Shown piece by piece: positions 42,516-55,650 of a stretch of DNA of 64,000 nt. The notes under the pieces are model-generated. The model was given only the letters and a program-made list of their open reading frames with translations. It did not search any database and was not told where the DNA came from. This DNA is from Clostridia bacterium. GTDB lineage: Bacteria > Bacillota > Clostridia > Oscillospirales > CAG-272. The DNA is taken from contig JAFQVV010000008.1 of assembly GCA_017407835.1 (NCBI GenBank), forward strand, positions 24,264-88,263, read 5' to 3'. Numbering within the stretch: position 1 is the stretch's first letter; the number at the start of each line of letters is the position of its first letter. The translations under genes were made by a program, and so were the position numbers.

Positions 42516-42700
42516 TGTGGGAAAACTGTGGAGGATTTTGTGGAAAAGAATTCTGTGGAAAAGACGGGAAATTTTCCGCAGAGGTTGTACACACCGATAA
42601 TGCCTGTCCAACGGGAAAAAGATGGGATTTCCACAGTTTCCACATGACCTACTAATACTACGACTAAAGATTTATACATTTATTCTTTCATTCTTTCACA
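42516..42700. other. Origin of replication region (oriC-like)
   Basis: The 253-base dnaA-dnaN gap holds TGTGGAAAA twice (42539, 42554), TGTGGGAAA (42516), TGTGGAGGA (42527), TTGTACACA (42585) and two tandem reversed boxes ATTTCCACA and GTTTCCACA (42627-42644). These are TTTTCCACA-type variants of the DnaA box. Immediately after the tandem boxes lies CTACTAATACTACGACTA (42649-42666), whose complement reads as DnaA-trio repeats. An AT-rich stretch to about 42700 follows, suited to unwinding. Confidence 0.85.
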
Positions 42701-42744
42701 CAAGTGCGCGTGTGCAGACAAGCTTCGCGCCGAAAGGACACGAT

Positions 42745-43908
42745 ATGCGTATTATTTTCGACCGTTCTACCGTTATCGCAGCTGTCACACCTCTGATGTG
42801 TGCCGTTTCCAACAAAAACACTCTCCCTGCCATTGAAGGTATTCTGATGCGCGCCGTACAGGGCGGCATTGAGATGACCACCTTTGATCTGGAGAAGGGC
42901 GTGCGTCTTTTCTGCGCTGCAGATGTGCTTGAGGAAGGCTATGTCATTCTCAACGCACAGAAGTTCTATGCCATCATCCGTGCCATGGGCGGCAGTCAGA
43001 TTGAGCTGATTGTAGACAAAAATATGGGTGCCACCATTCTCTCGGGCAGCTCTTCCTATCAGATGCAGGCGATGCGGGGGGAGGATTTCCCCGGCATGCC
43101 GCTGCTTGAGAGCGAGCGCTCCTTTATGCTGCCCCAGGGGATTCTGCGGGCACTGATCAATCAGACCGCCTTTGCCGTTGCCGTCAACGATCAGCGCGCG
43201 GCGCTCAACGGCGCTTTCTTCCGCGTGACCGAAGGACAGCTGCTGATGGTCGGCTGTGATTCCTTCCGTTTGGCGAAATGCTCGGCGGATATTGCAATTG
43301 AGAACAAATCCACCGATGGCCGTTCCATCGATTTCTCGTTCATCATTCCCGGCAAGACGCTAGCTGAGCTGACGCGATTCCTTGATGATAAAACCGAAGG
43401 AGATGAGCTGCCCCAGGTTCGCGTTTACCTCACCCGCAAGCACGTGATCTTCCGTTTTGACACGCTCACCCTCTTCTCGCGCATCATTGACAGCGAATAT
43501 CTGGACTATAACCGCGTCCTCTCGGGCAGCGATGCCAACCACGCTACCCTCGACCGTCTCGAGCTGCTGGGTGCATTGGAGCGTGCAACCCTTGTTACCG
43601 AAGAAAAAGTGGTGGGTGCCGTTCGCTCCTGGGTTAAGCTGACCTTCGGCGGTCCCCGTCTTGAAATTTCGTCGATTTCCTCCACCGGACGCATCTATGA
43701 CGAGGTGGAAAACACCTACGCGGGCGATCCCATCGAGATCGGCTTCAATAACCGTTATCTCATTGATACCCTTCGCGCCTGCACGGCAGAGAAAATTACG
43801 CTCTCGCTGACTTCTCCGCTGATGCGCATGGTGGTTGAGCCCGCCGAGGATGAGGCTACCTTGACCGATCAGGTCTTCATGGTCGTGCCTGTCCGTATGC
43901 ACGACTGA
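42745..43908 (+). CDS. dnaN: DNA polymerase III beta subunit (sliding clamp)
   Basis: The product has 387 residues from the ATG at 42745 behind GAAAGGACA. The three-domain clamp pattern is visible (MRIIFDRSTVIAAVTPLMCA, GEDFPGMPLL, LIDTLRACTAEKITLSLTS) and it ends with the typical MVVPVRMHD. Clamp rings tether polymerase to DNA. Its stop codon overlaps the recF start (TGATG). Confidence 0.97.
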   Translation: MRIIFDRSTVIAAVTPLMCAVSNKNTLPAIEGILMRAVQGGIEMTTFDLEKGVRLFCAADVLEEGYVILNAQKFYAIIRAMGGSQIELIVDKNMGATILSGSSSYQMQAMRGEDFPGMPLLESERSFMLPQGILRALINQTAFAVAVNDQRAALNGAFFRVTEGQLLMVGCDSFRLAKCSADIAIENKSTDGRSIDFSFIIPGKTLAELTRFLDDKTEGDELPQVRVYLTRKHVIFRFDTLTLFSRIIDSEYLDYNRVLSGSDANHATLDRLELLGALERATLVTEEKVVGAVRSWVKLTFGGPRLEISSISSTGRIYDEVENTYAGDPIEIGFNNRYLIDTLRACTAEKITLSLTSPLMRMVVEPAEDEATLTDQVFMVVPVRMHD

Positions 43909-45008
43909 TGCCCGTCCGTGCCGTTGCCCTGACCGATTTTCGCAATGTGGCATCAGCCGAGGTGCACTTCGGTGAAGGGGTAAACATCCTTGTGGGAGAC
44001 AACGCACAGGGCAAGACAAATTTGCTTGAGGCAATCTACCTTTTCGCGCTTGGCAAGTCCTTTCGCGGCGCAAAAGAAGCGGAGTTGATCCGCTTTGGCG
44101 CGGAGCTGTCAGCCCTTCGCCTTGATTTTGCGGCGGGTGGGCGCGAGCAAACGGCAGTTATCCGCTTTTCGGGGGGAAAACGAACGGTTGAGCTCAACCG
44201 CGTCAAGCTGCGGCGAATGAGTGAACTTGTGGGCACCTTCCGTGCCGTCCTCTTCTGCCCCGAGCACCTCTCGCTGATCAAAGAGGGGCCTGCCGCGCGG
44301 CGCGGCTATCTTGACATTGCCATCTCGCAGCAGCGTCCCCTTTATCTGCAGGCGCTGCAGCGCTACAACGTGGCACTGCGTGAGCGCAACAAGCTGCTCA
44401 AGCAGGCCGACGAAAATCCACGGCTTTTTCGGGACACGGTTGATCTCTGGTCGGCACAGCTGGCCGAGCAGGCTGCCGTGATTGCTCCGGCACGGCTGGC
44501 GTATATCCGCGCCGTGGAAGCTGCGGCCGCCCGAATTTTTGCCGACATGACAGGCGACCGCGAGCTGCCCGCCTTCACCTACACCACGGGATTTCACCTT
44601 GAGCCCGACCGCTGTGCCGACGCCGATGCCGTGCGCGAGCGTGTCTATGGCTTGCTGACGTCCCATCTCGACCGAGAGAGGGGGGCAGGAAGCACGCTTT
44701 GGGGTGTACATCGGGATGATATTGCCATCAGTCTCAATGACCGTTCTGCGCGGCTCTACGCCTCTCAGGGCCAGCAGCGTTCACTTGCGCTTGCCATGAA
44801 GCTGGCGGAGGGCGAGATTTGCGCCGAAATGTCGGGAGAACGTCCCGTCTTCCTCTTTGACGATGTGCTCAGCGAGCTTGATTCAACCCGCCGGGCCTAT
44901 CTGACGCGAACATTTGCCGACAGGCAGGTGATCATGACCACTTGCGAGAGGGATATTTTCTCGGGCGAGGCAAATGTGATACGGGTAGAGGGCGGCGTAT
45001 ACCGATAA
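43908..45008 (+). CDS. recF: DNA replication and repair protein RecF
   Basis: The 366-residue SMC-like ATPase has Walker A VGDNAQGKTNLLEAI at about 29-43, the ABC signature region YASQGQQRSLALAMKLAE near 285 and Walker B VFLFDDVLSELD near 310. It loads RecA onto gapped DNA with RecO and RecR. It is translationally coupled to dnaN. Confidence 0.96.
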   Translation: MPVRAVALTDFRNVASAEVHFGEGVNILVGDNAQGKTNLLEAIYLFALGKSFRGAKEAELIRFGAELSALRLDFAAGGREQTAVIRFSGGKRTVELNRVKLRRMSELVGTFRAVLFCPEHLSLIKEGPAARRGYLDIAISQQRPLYLQALQRYNVALRERNKLLKQADENPRLFRDTVDLWSAQLAEQAAVIAPARLAYIRAVEAAAARIFADMTGDRELPAFTYTTGFHLEPDRCADADAVRERVYGLLTSHLDRERGAGSTLWGVHRDDIAISLNDRSARLYASQGQQRSLALAMKLAEGEICAEMSGERPVFLFDDVLSELDSTRRAYLTRTFADRQVIMTTCERDIFSGEANVIRVEGGVYR

Positions 45009-45044
45009 GCGTCCCATTATCCAAACCATCAAGGGGGATTTGTT

Positions 45045-45296
45045 ATGTATCTGCACGCAGGCAACGGACGAACCATCCGCACGCGGGATGTGATCGGCAT
45101 TTTTGATCTGGACAATGCCAGCGTATCACCCATCACCCGCCGTATGCTGACCGAAATGCAGCATGAGGGGCGAGTGGAAAGCGCAGCCGATGAGCTGCCG
45201 AAAGCGTTCATCCTCTACCGTGCAGAGGGGACTATCCGACTTTGTTTATCACCGCTTTCTTCGTCCGCACTGCGCGGACGCTGTGAGGAGCTGTAA
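45045..45296 (+). CDS. remB: Extracellular matrix regulator RemB-like (DUF370)
   Basis: The 83-residue protein matches Bacillus RemB/YaaB: MYLHAGNGRTIRTRDVIGIFDLD, SPITRRML and the closing SPLSSSALRGRCEEL. RemB lies between recF and gyrB in Bacillus too. The family is linked to biofilm matrix gene control. AAGGGGG precedes the start. The gap to gyrB contains a small GGGGGAAGTCCCCC hairpin. Confidence 0.9.
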   Translation: MYLHAGNGRTIRTRDVIGIFDLDNASVSPITRRMLTEMQHEGRVESAADELPKAFILYRAEGTIRLCLSPLSSSALRGRCEEL

Positions 45297-47294
<1,998 letters not shown>

Positions 47295-47303
47295 CGCAGT
47301 TCC

Positions 47304-48263
47304 ATGAAAGTTGCCATTCTCAACCTCAATCCCGGGATTGACCGTGTGATCTATCTCGATGCGCCCACGCGGACGGGGCAAATGAACCGCGCCGCACGAA
47401 CCCTGCTCACATCGGGCAGTAAGGCGGCAAATCAGGCGCGCATCTTCTCGCTGTTGGGGGACGAGGTTGACTTCTATACCTTCACGGGCGGACCGTTCGG
47501 CGATGTCTGCAACGCGCTGACGGCGGCGCCCCATGTGACCCTGCACTCCGTTCCCACCGCCGCGGGTGTGCGTACCAACACCAAAATCATCGACCGCGAC
47601 GGGCTTTGCACCGAATTCAACGAATCGGGCGGTCCTGTGACGCTGGGGGAGCTTGCACGGTTGAAAACCGCATTGCTCGACGGCTGTGGAAAAGTCGATG
47701 TACTCTCGATCTGCGGCAGTCTTCCACAGGGTGTGGAAAAAGATTTCTACAAACAGATCATCCTCGCCGCAAGGGAGCAAAATCCCCATATCTTTGTGGC
47801 ACTGGACTGCAGCGGAGAAGCCCTCTGCCAAGGTTTTTCCGTCCATCCCGATCTCATTAAGCCTAACCGCGGGGAACTTGCTGAGCTACTGGCTTTGCAC
47901 AGTCTGTTCGAGGACTTGTACACAGCCGAGCAAATTTGCACAGCCTGTGGAAAACTCGGTGGAGAAAGGACCGAAATTCTGTGTACAATGGATGCCGACG
48001 GTTCGCTTGCTGTTGGTCCCGAGGGCAATTATCGGGTAAGCACGCCCACCGTTCCCTTCCGCTCCTTCTCAGGAGCGGGGGATACCTACCTCGCCGCCTA
48101 CCTCCACGCAAAATTTGCCGAGGAAAAATCATTCCCCGAAGCGCTGCGTTTTGCGTCGGCTGCCGCCGCCGCGCGGGTTGCCCACGACGGCACCGAGCTG
48201 CCCACAGTGGCCGATATCGTAGCCCTTCTTGAACAAACCACTGTTACCCAAATCAATTCGTAA
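47304..48263 (+). CDS. PfkB family sugar kinase (1-phosphofructokinase / tagatose-6-phosphate kinase type)
   Basis: The 319-residue protein has the hexose-phosphate kinase signatures of the PfkB family: LNPGIDRVIYLD at 7-18, GSKAANQARIFSLLGDEV near 38, GSLPQGVEKDFY near 140, LIKPNRGELAELL near 185 and the catalytic SGAGDTYLAAYLHAK near 253. It resembles FruK/LacC enzymes that phosphorylate fructose 1-phosphate or tagatose 6-phosphate. It is inserted between gyrB and gyrA with almost no ribosome site, implying coupling to gyrB. Its sequence is unusually dense in DnaA-box-like motifs. Confidence 0.88.
   Translation: MKVAILNLNPGIDRVIYLDAPTRTGQMNRAARTLLTSGSKAANQARIFSLLGDEVDFYTFTGGPFGDVCNALTAAPHVTLHSVPTAAGVRTNTKIIDRDGLCTEFNESGGPVTLGELARLKTALLDGCGKVDVLSICGSLPQGVEKDFYKQIILAAREQNPHIFVALDCSGEALCQGFSVHPDLIKPNRGELAELLALHSLFEDLYTAEQICTACGKLGGERTEILCTMDADGSLAVGPEGNYRVSTPTVPFRSFSGAGDTYLAAYLHAKFAEEKSFPEALRFASAAAAARVAHDGTELPTVADIVALLEQTTVTQINS
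47685..47988. other. Second cluster of DnaA-box-like motifs inside the pfkB gene
   Basis: TGTGGAAAA occurs at 47685, 47732 and 47946 and TTGTACACA at 47916, with its reverse complement at 47980. CTTCCACAG is at 47721. The same two 9-mers occur in the dnaA-dnaN gap. They fall in different codon frames (CGK, VEK, ACGK), which argues against protein-level cause for all of them. Confidence 0.5.
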
Positions 48264-48265
48264 AA

Positions 48266-48373
48266 TCCGCACCCACCAAACCCAAAACCAAATTTTGAAA
48301 GTTTTTGGGGATTCTTAAGGGACTTTTTTCAAAAAGCCCCTTAAGTGGGGGAGCGGGGGCAAAGCCCCCGTAA
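48266..48373. repeat. Intergenic palindromic repeat, copy 9 (reverse orientation)
   Basis: CCAAACCC, AAAGTTTTTGGGG, a CTTAAGGGACTTTTTTC / AAAAAGCCCCTTAAG hairpin and a GGGGGCAAAGCCCCC hairpin occur in reversed order relative to most copies. It separates pfkB from gyrA. Confidence 0.75.
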
Positions 48374-48391
48374 CGAAAGAAAGGATAAATC

Positions 48392-50860
<2,469 letters not shown>

Positions 50861-50886
50861 GCAATCCCAATCGCAGGAGGTAAGCG

Positions 50887-51492
50887 ATGAAAAAGATTTT
50901 CACTGTCCTCACCTTTGTCCTCATCCTCATGACCGCAGCATCGTGCGGCAGCGCGCCCACCGAGGCTGAGATGAAGCCGATTGTCACCGCGCTCATTGAA
51001 GCATCTTATGAAATTAACGATATTTTCTTCGGCGAGGGTCTGCCCGCCATCAAGCGCGACAGCGAATTCGCCATCAAGAACTACGTCTACTACATGGACG
51101 AGGGGGGCAACTACGATTACGTCACCGAGGACTGCCCCTACCAGACTACCGACCAGATTAAAACCGCCGCCGAGAAGGTTTACAGCAGCGAGTATCTCGC
51201 GTCCATCTACGAAACGACCTTTATCGGTGTAGCAGACCCCAACGCAGGGATGCTCTACGCCCGCTATCTCGACACCGACGATGGGCTGAAAAAGTCCAAT
51301 CTTCATGAGCCGATGATCACGGCAAAACGCATCTATGACTATGATACCATGACGGTTGTGAAACCTTCGGGCAGCAAGTACGTCAATGTGGAAATTGACT
51401 CCCACCTCGAAGGCGAGGCCGAAATCCTGCGCGTCAGGCTCACCCTCGTCCGCGAAGGCGAGGAGTGGAGACTGGATACGCCGACGTATTAA
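50887..51492 (+). CDS. Putative lipoprotein of unknown function
   Basis: The 201-residue protein has a lipoprotein signal (MKKIFTVLTFVLILMTAASC) and a soluble domain of about 180 residues (YEINDIFFGEGLPAIKRD, IYDYDTMTVVKPSGSKYVNV). The C-terminal strand VRLTLVREGEEWRLDTPTY resembles NTF2-like or Gram-positive lipoprotein folds, but no family is certain. AGGAGGTAA supports the start, 26 bases after gyrA, so it may be cotranscribed with gyrA. Confidence 0.7.
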   Translation: MKKIFTVLTFVLILMTAASCGSAPTEAEMKPIVTALIEASYEINDIFFGEGLPAIKRDSEFAIKNYVYYMDEGGNYDYVTEDCPYQTTDQIKTAAEKVYSSEYLASIYETTFIGVADPNAGMLYARYLDTDDGLKKSNLHEPMITAKRIYDYDTMTVVKPSGSKYVNVEIDSHLEGEAEILRVRLTLVREGEEWRLDTPTY

Positions 51493-51493
51493 A

Positions 51494-51657
51494 AGGTCTT
51501 GGGGCTCTGCCCCAAACCTCGCCAAGGAAACTTTTTGAAAAAAGTTTCCTTGGAACCTTCAAAAACTTCCCCAAATACCCTCAATGAAAGTTTTTGCGGA
51601 TTCTTAAGGGGCTTTTTTCAAAAAGCCCCTTAAGCGGGGCAAGGGGCAGAGCCCCTG
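51494..51657. repeat. Intergenic palindromic repeat, copy 10 (two units head to head)
   Basis: TTGGGGCTCTGCCCCAA, CCAAGGAAACTTTTTG / AAAAAGTTTCCTTGG, CAAAAACTTCC...GAAAGTTTTTGCGG, then CTTAAGGGGCTTTTTTC / AAAAAGCCCCTTAAG and GGGGCAGAGCCCC. The two halves mirror each other. Confidence 0.8.
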
Positions 51658-51675
51658 TATAACCATTGAAAAACA

Positions 51676-51703
51676 AATATTTTTCCGAAATCGGAAAAAT
51701 ATT
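51676..51703. promoter_or_regulatory. 28-bp palindrome upstream of the recA promoter
   Basis: AATATTTTTCCGA and TCGGAAAAATATT are a perfect 13-bp inverted repeat around AA, ending 11 bases before the -35 box. It may be an operator or the upstream terminator. It is not the Bacillus LexA box (CGAAC-N4-GTTCG). Confidence 0.5.
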
Positions 51704-51714
51704 GAGAAAAACTA

Positions 51715-51743
51715 TTGCAATTCAAGAAAATATTCGCTATAAT
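51715..51743 (+). promoter_or_regulatory. recA promoter
   Basis: TTGCAA and TATAAT are 17 bases apart, 35 bases upstream of the start. Confidence 0.8.
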
Positions 51744-51778
51744 ATATCCATAATTAGAATTTATGGAGGATTTTATCC

Positions 51779-52906
51779 ATGGCAACAAAAAATACGATCA
51801 AGAAACCCGCGGTGCAGATGACCGCATCGGACGAGGAGCGCGCAAAGGCGCTTGCCACCGCCAAGCAGCAGCTGACCAAGCGTTTTGGCGAGGGAATCAT
51901 CATGAAGCTGGGTGAGAACGCGCACATGAACGTCTCGGCTGTGCACACCGGCTCGATTGCGCTGGATATGGCGCTGGGCATCGGCGGTGTTCCCCGTGGG
52001 CGCATCATTGAGATCTACGGTCCGGAATCCTCGGGTAAGACCACGCTTGCGCTGCACATTCTCGCCGAGGTACAGAAGGACGGCGGAGATGCCGCCTTCA
52101 TCGACGCCGAGCACGCGCTTGATCCCCAGTATGCCAAGGCGCTGGGAGTTGACATCGATAATCTGCTCGTCTCCCAGCCCGACTCGGGCGAGGATGCGCT
52201 GGAGATCTGCGAGGTGCTGGTACGCTCGGGCGCCATTTCGGCGGTTGTCATCGACTCGGTTGCCGCGCTGACCCCCCAGCAGGAGATCGAGGGAGAGATG
52301 GGTGCGTCCCACGTTGGTCTGCAGGCGCGGCTGATGTCGCAGGCACTGCGCAAGCTCTCGGGCGTTGTGTCCAAGTCCAACTGCATCGTGATCTTCATCA
52401 ACCAGCTGCGCGAGAAGGTTGGCGTGATGTACGGCAACCCCGAGACCACCCCCGGTGGTCGCGCGCTGAAGTTCTACTCCTCGGTGCGCATTGAAGTCCG
52501 CAAGGCAGAGACGCTGAAGAACGGCGCTGATGTCTACGGTTCGCGCACCAAGGCAAAGGTGGTCAAAAACAAGGTCGCTCCCCCCTTCAAAACGGCGGAA
52601 TTTGACATTCTCTACGGCAAAGGTATCTCGCGCTCGGGCGAGCTGATTGATATCGGCGTGACGCTGGACATCATCAAAAAGTCGGGCGCGTGGTTCTCCT
52701 ATAACGGCGAGCGGCTGGGTCAGGGTAAGGACAATGCCCGCGCCGCAATTGAAGCAGATCCCGCTCTCTTCGATGAGATCGAGGCAAAGATCCGCGCCAT
52801 GCAGGATCAGCTCGATTCGATGGAAGAGGAGTACGAGCTGGACGAGGATGAGGATGACGAGTTCGACATCCGCTCCCTCAAGCTCGACGATGCGGACGGA
52901 GAATAA
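51779..52906 (+). CDS. recA: Recombinase RecA
   Basis: The 375-residue protein carries Walker [14 protein letters not shown] near 80, Walker B-region VVIDSVAAL near 155, loop L1 [20 protein letters not shown] and L2 around [15 protein letters not shown]. The C-terminal tail is strongly acidic (DEDEDDEFD). GGAGGATT precedes the ATG. It drives strand exchange and the SOS response. The stop overlaps the recX start (TAATG), so RecX is coupled. Confidence 0.98.
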   Translation: MATKNTIKKPAVQMTASDEERAKALATAKQQLTKRFGEGIIMKLGENAHMNVSAVHTGSIALDMALGIGGVPRGRIIEIYGPESSGKTTLALHILAEVQKDGGDAAFIDAEHALDPQYAKALGVDIDNLLVSQPDSGEDALEICEVLVRSGAISAVVIDSVAALTPQQEIEGEMGASHVGLQARLMSQALRKLSGVVSKSNCIVIFINQLREKVGVMYGNPETTPGGRALKFYSSVRIEVRKAETLKNGADVYGSRTKAKVVKNKVAPPFKTAEFDILYGKGISRSGELIDIGVTLDIIKKSGAWFSYNGERLGQGKDNARAAIEADPALFDEIEAKIRAMQDQLDSMEEEYELDEDEDDEFDIRSLKLDDADGE

Positions 52907-53541
52907 TGCTCTCGGCTGTTATTCGGGAAATTGTCCCCGTGCAGATGGGGAGTGCTCTCTGTGTGGCCCTCACCCTCTGCGGTGATGGCGGCAGCGAGGA
53001 GAAAAGCTTCATCGTCTCCGACCGACAGTATGCCGAGCTGCCTTGCCTTCACCCCTATGAGAAGGCGGCGGGGCGCAGACTGACGCAGGAGCAGGTCGTG
53101 CAGATCGAGCAGGCCGCCGTCCGCCATGCTGCAGTCAGCCGCGCGCTGAATTTGCTGTCCTATGGAGATTTGACCGAGCAGACGCTGGTGCGCAAGCTCC
53201 TCCTGCGGGGCATCGACCGCGATGCCGCCGAATTTGCCGCCGCTGCGATGGTCGAGGGCGGCTATATCAACGAAGAAGATCAGATTGAGGGTGCGCTCCG
53301 CGTTTGCCTGCGCAAAGGCTGGGGTCCCCTGCGCATCGTGCAGGCGCTTCGGCAGAAGGGATTCTCACGCGATGTATTGGAAACGCTGCCCGATCGCCTG
53401 GCCGAGATTGACTTCGCCGCCCGATGCGCCGAGGTTATCGAACGCAAGTGGGGCTCCCTCCCCACCGACCGACTCGCCCGTCAGAAAGCCATCGCCGCCC
53501 TCATGCGCCTGGGCTACACCCGGGAGCAGATCGGGAGATAA
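52906..53541 (+). CDS. recX: Regulatory protein RecX
   Basis: The 211-residue protein shows three-helix RecX repeats: ALNLLSYGDLTEQTLVRKLLLRGI, AAMVEGGYINEEDQIEGAL and KGWGPLRIVQALRQKGFS. It follows recA directly and should restrain RecA filaments. Length is typical. Confidence 0.92.
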   Translation: MLSAVIREIVPVQMGSALCVALTLCGDGGSEEKSFIVSDRQYAELPCLHPYEKAAGRRLTQEQVVQIEQAAVRHAAVSRALNLLSYGDLTEQTLVRKLLLRGIDRDAAEFAAAAMVEGGYINEEDQIEGALRVCLRKGWGPLRIVQALRQKGFSRDVLETLPDRLAEIDFAARCAEVIERKWGSLPTDRLARQKAIAALMRLGYTREQIGR

Positions 53542-53542
53542 G

Positions 53543-53691
53543 CGGGGCTCTGCCCCTGCACCCCGCTTAAGGGGCTTTTTGTAAAAAGCCCCTTAAGAAT
53601 CCGCAAAAACTTTCAATAAGGGCGTTTTTGGAAGTTTTTGCGGGAGGGGTTTGGGGAGGAGCTTTTTTCAAAAAGCTTCTCCCCAAGTCCC
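53543..53691. repeat. Intergenic palindromic repeat, copy 11 (best full-length example)
   Basis: GCGGGGCTCTGCCCCTGC, GCTTAAGGGGCTTTTTG / AAAAAGCCCCTTAAG, CCGCAAAAACTTTC...GAAGTTTTTGCGGG, GGGGTTTGGGGAGG and GGAGCTTTTTTC / AAAAAGCTTCTCC in order. It is usable as the family reference. Confidence 0.85.
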
Positions 53692-53720
53692 TACCAAATC
53701 ACAAAACGAAAGGTAAACCC

Positions 53721-55064
53721 ATGAAAATTGGATTTGTATCGCTTGGATGTCCCAAGAACCAACTTGACACGGAGGTCATGCTGCACGAGCTGTTGGCGGC
53801 AGGCTTCGAGGTAACGCCGGAGGAAACCGAGGCGGACATTATCATCATCAACACCTGTGCATTCATCGAGAGTGCCAAAAAGGAGTCGATTGACAATATT
53901 CTTGACATTGCGTGGCTCAAGGATCACCACACGCTCAAGGGCATTGTGGTCACGGGTTGCCTTGCTGAGCGCTATCGCGACCAGCTTTTTGCTGAGCTGC
54001 CCGAGATCGACGCGGCACTGGGGGTTGGTTCGATCCACGCTATTGTCGATGCCGTCAAATCTGTTGCTGAGGGCAAGCGCTTCAGCGAGTATGCCCCCGC
54101 CGACGAGGTGCGTCTCGGCGGCGACCGCGTGCTGACCACCCCCGAGTATACCGCCTATCTCAAGATCGCGGAGGGGTGCGATAACCGCTGTGCTTACTGC
54201 GCAATTCCCGATATTCGGGGCAAATTCCGCTCGCGTTCCATCGAGGATATCGTGGCGGAAGCGAAGGAGATGGAGGCGCTGGGCGTGCGTGAGCTTGTTC
54301 TGGTTGCGCAGGATACCTCTCGCTACGGTCTTGACCTTTATGGCGAGTATAAGCTGGCAGCTCTGCTGCGTGCCATCACCGATGAAACCGATATTCCATG
54401 GATTCGCCTGCTTTACTGCTACCCCGACAAAATCACCGATGAGCTGATTGCCGAGATCCGCGACAACCCGCAGGTTGTCAAGTATATTGACCTTCCCGTG
54501 CAGCACGCCACCGACCGAATGCTGAAGGCCATGAACCGCCACGGTGACCGCGCCATGATCGATGACGCCATTGATCGCCTGCGCGCCGCCATTCCCGACA
54601 TCATCATCCGCACCACATTCATCGTTGGCTTCCCCGGTGAGACAGAGGAGGATTTCCTCTCGCTGTGCGAGTTTGTGCGCGAGAAAAAGTTTGACCGCGC
54701 AGGGGTATTCCCCTACTCCCGCGAGGAGGACACACCCGCCTACGACTTCCCCGATCAGATTGACGAGCAGCTCAAGCTTGACCGCGCCGATATTCTCATG
54801 CGCGAACAGCAGGCTGTGGTTGACGAGCTGATGCCGAAGTACATCGGCACCACCATCCGCGTGCTGGTCGAGGATTTCGATCCTGTTTCCGAGGCACATT
54901 ACGGACGCTCGTTCGCCGACGCGCCCGAGATTGACGGCAAAATCTTCTTTGTTTCCCCTGTTCGCATCGCCCCCGGCTCCTTCGTTGACGTGCAAATCAC
55001 AGAGGTTCAGGACTACGATCTGGTGGGCAAAGCCATTATCCCCCAAAACGAAGGGAGAGCGTGA
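53721..55064 (+). CDS. rimO: Ribosomal protein S12 methylthiotransferase RimO
   Basis: The product has 447 residues from the ATG at 53721 (AAAGG upstream). An N-terminal UPF0004 domain carries three cluster cysteines (SLGCPKNQLDTE, INTCAFIESAKKES, VVTGCLAERY). The radical SAM motif is EGCDNRCAYCAIP near 155, and a C-terminal TRAM domain follows. SLGCPKNQ with INTCAFI favours RimO over MiaB. It methylthiolates Asp of ribosomal protein S12. pgsA follows after 2 bases. Confidence 0.95.
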   Translation: MKIGFVSLGCPKNQLDTEVMLHELLAAGFEVTPEETEADIIIINTCAFIESAKKESIDNILDIAWLKDHHTLKGIVVTGCLAERYRDQLFAELPEIDAALGVGSIHAIVDAVKSVAEGKRFSEYAPADEVRLGGDRVLTTPEYTAYLKIAEGCDNRCAYCAIPDIRGKFRSRSIEDIVAEAKEMEALGVRELVLVAQDTSRYGLDLYGEYKLAALLRAITDETDIPWIRLLYCYPDKITDELIAEIRDNPQVVKYIDLPVQHATDRMLKAMNRHGDRAMIDDAIDRLRAAIPDIIIRTTFIVGFPGETEEDFLSLCEFVREKKFDRAGVFPYSREEDTPAYDFPDQIDEQLKLDRADILMREQQAVVDELMPKYIGTTIRVLVEDFDPVSEAHYGRSFADAPEIDGKIFFVSPVRIAPGSFVDVQITEVQDYDLVGKAIIPQNEGRA

Positions 55065-55066
55065 AA

Positions 55067-55645
55067 ATGAAACTGAATCTTCCCAACAAACTGACCGTTT
55101 TGCGCATGATTTTGGTGCCGATTTTTATGATCGTCCTGCTGCTGCCCGTCGAGGGGGGCTGGCCGTCGATTGTCGGCTGTGCGCTCTTCATCCTCACCTC
55201 GCTGACCGATATGCTGGACGGGCAGATCGCCCGCCGCTGCAATATGATCACCGATTTCGGCAAATTTCTCGATCCCCTTGCCGATAAATTCCTGATTTTC
55301 GGGGCAATGCTGGCCATTTTGTGCAAATATGACGAGATTCGCGGGGTTTTTGTCTGGGTTGCCGCCATCGTCATCCTGCGCGAGCTTGCCGTCACCTCGC
55401 TGCGAATGATCGCCAACCAAAAGGCAGGTGTCGTTGTCGCGGCAAACTGGCTGGGCAAAATCAAAACCGTTACCCAGATGATCGCCGTCGTCGTGATCCT
55501 CCTCGAGGAGCTTGTCTTCCCCGCCGCCATTGCTGAGCTCCACATCCCCGCCTATGTGATGATGGCAGTCATGACGCTTTTCACCGTTTGGAGCGGTCTC
55601 AACTACCTAAAAGCCATGTGGCCATATTTGGATCCTGAGAAATGA
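55067..55645 (+). CDS. pgsA: CDP-diacylglycerol-glycerol-3-phosphate 3-phosphatidyltransferase
   Basis: The 192-residue membrane protein has the CDP-alcohol phosphotransferase signature with four Asp residues: TDMLDGQIARRCNMITDFGK then FLDPLADK. It makes phosphatidylglycerophosphate, the precursor of phosphatidylglycerol and of cardiolipin (cls at 7.4 kb). The ATG at 55067 is preferred over GTG at 55061 by spacing from GGGAG. It is paired with rimO, as in many Clostridia. Confidence 0.94.
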   Translation: MKLNLPNKLTVLRMILVPIFMIVLLLPVEGGWPSIVGCALFILTSLTDMLDGQIARRCNMITDFGKFLDPLADKFLIFGAMLAILCKYDEIRGVFVWVAAIVILRELAVTSLRMIANQKAGVVVAANWLGKIKTVTQMIAVVVILLEELVFPAAIAELHIPAYVMMAVMTLFTVWSGLNYLKAMWPYLDPEK

Positions 55646-55650
55646 GAATG

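Noticed and set aside
51660..51778. LexA/SOS box upstream of recA
   Set aside because: No CGAAC-N4-GTTCG-like dyad was found.
53691..55046. 451-codon antisense frame over rimO
   Set aside because: Same cause; rimO has all six cluster cysteines in frame.
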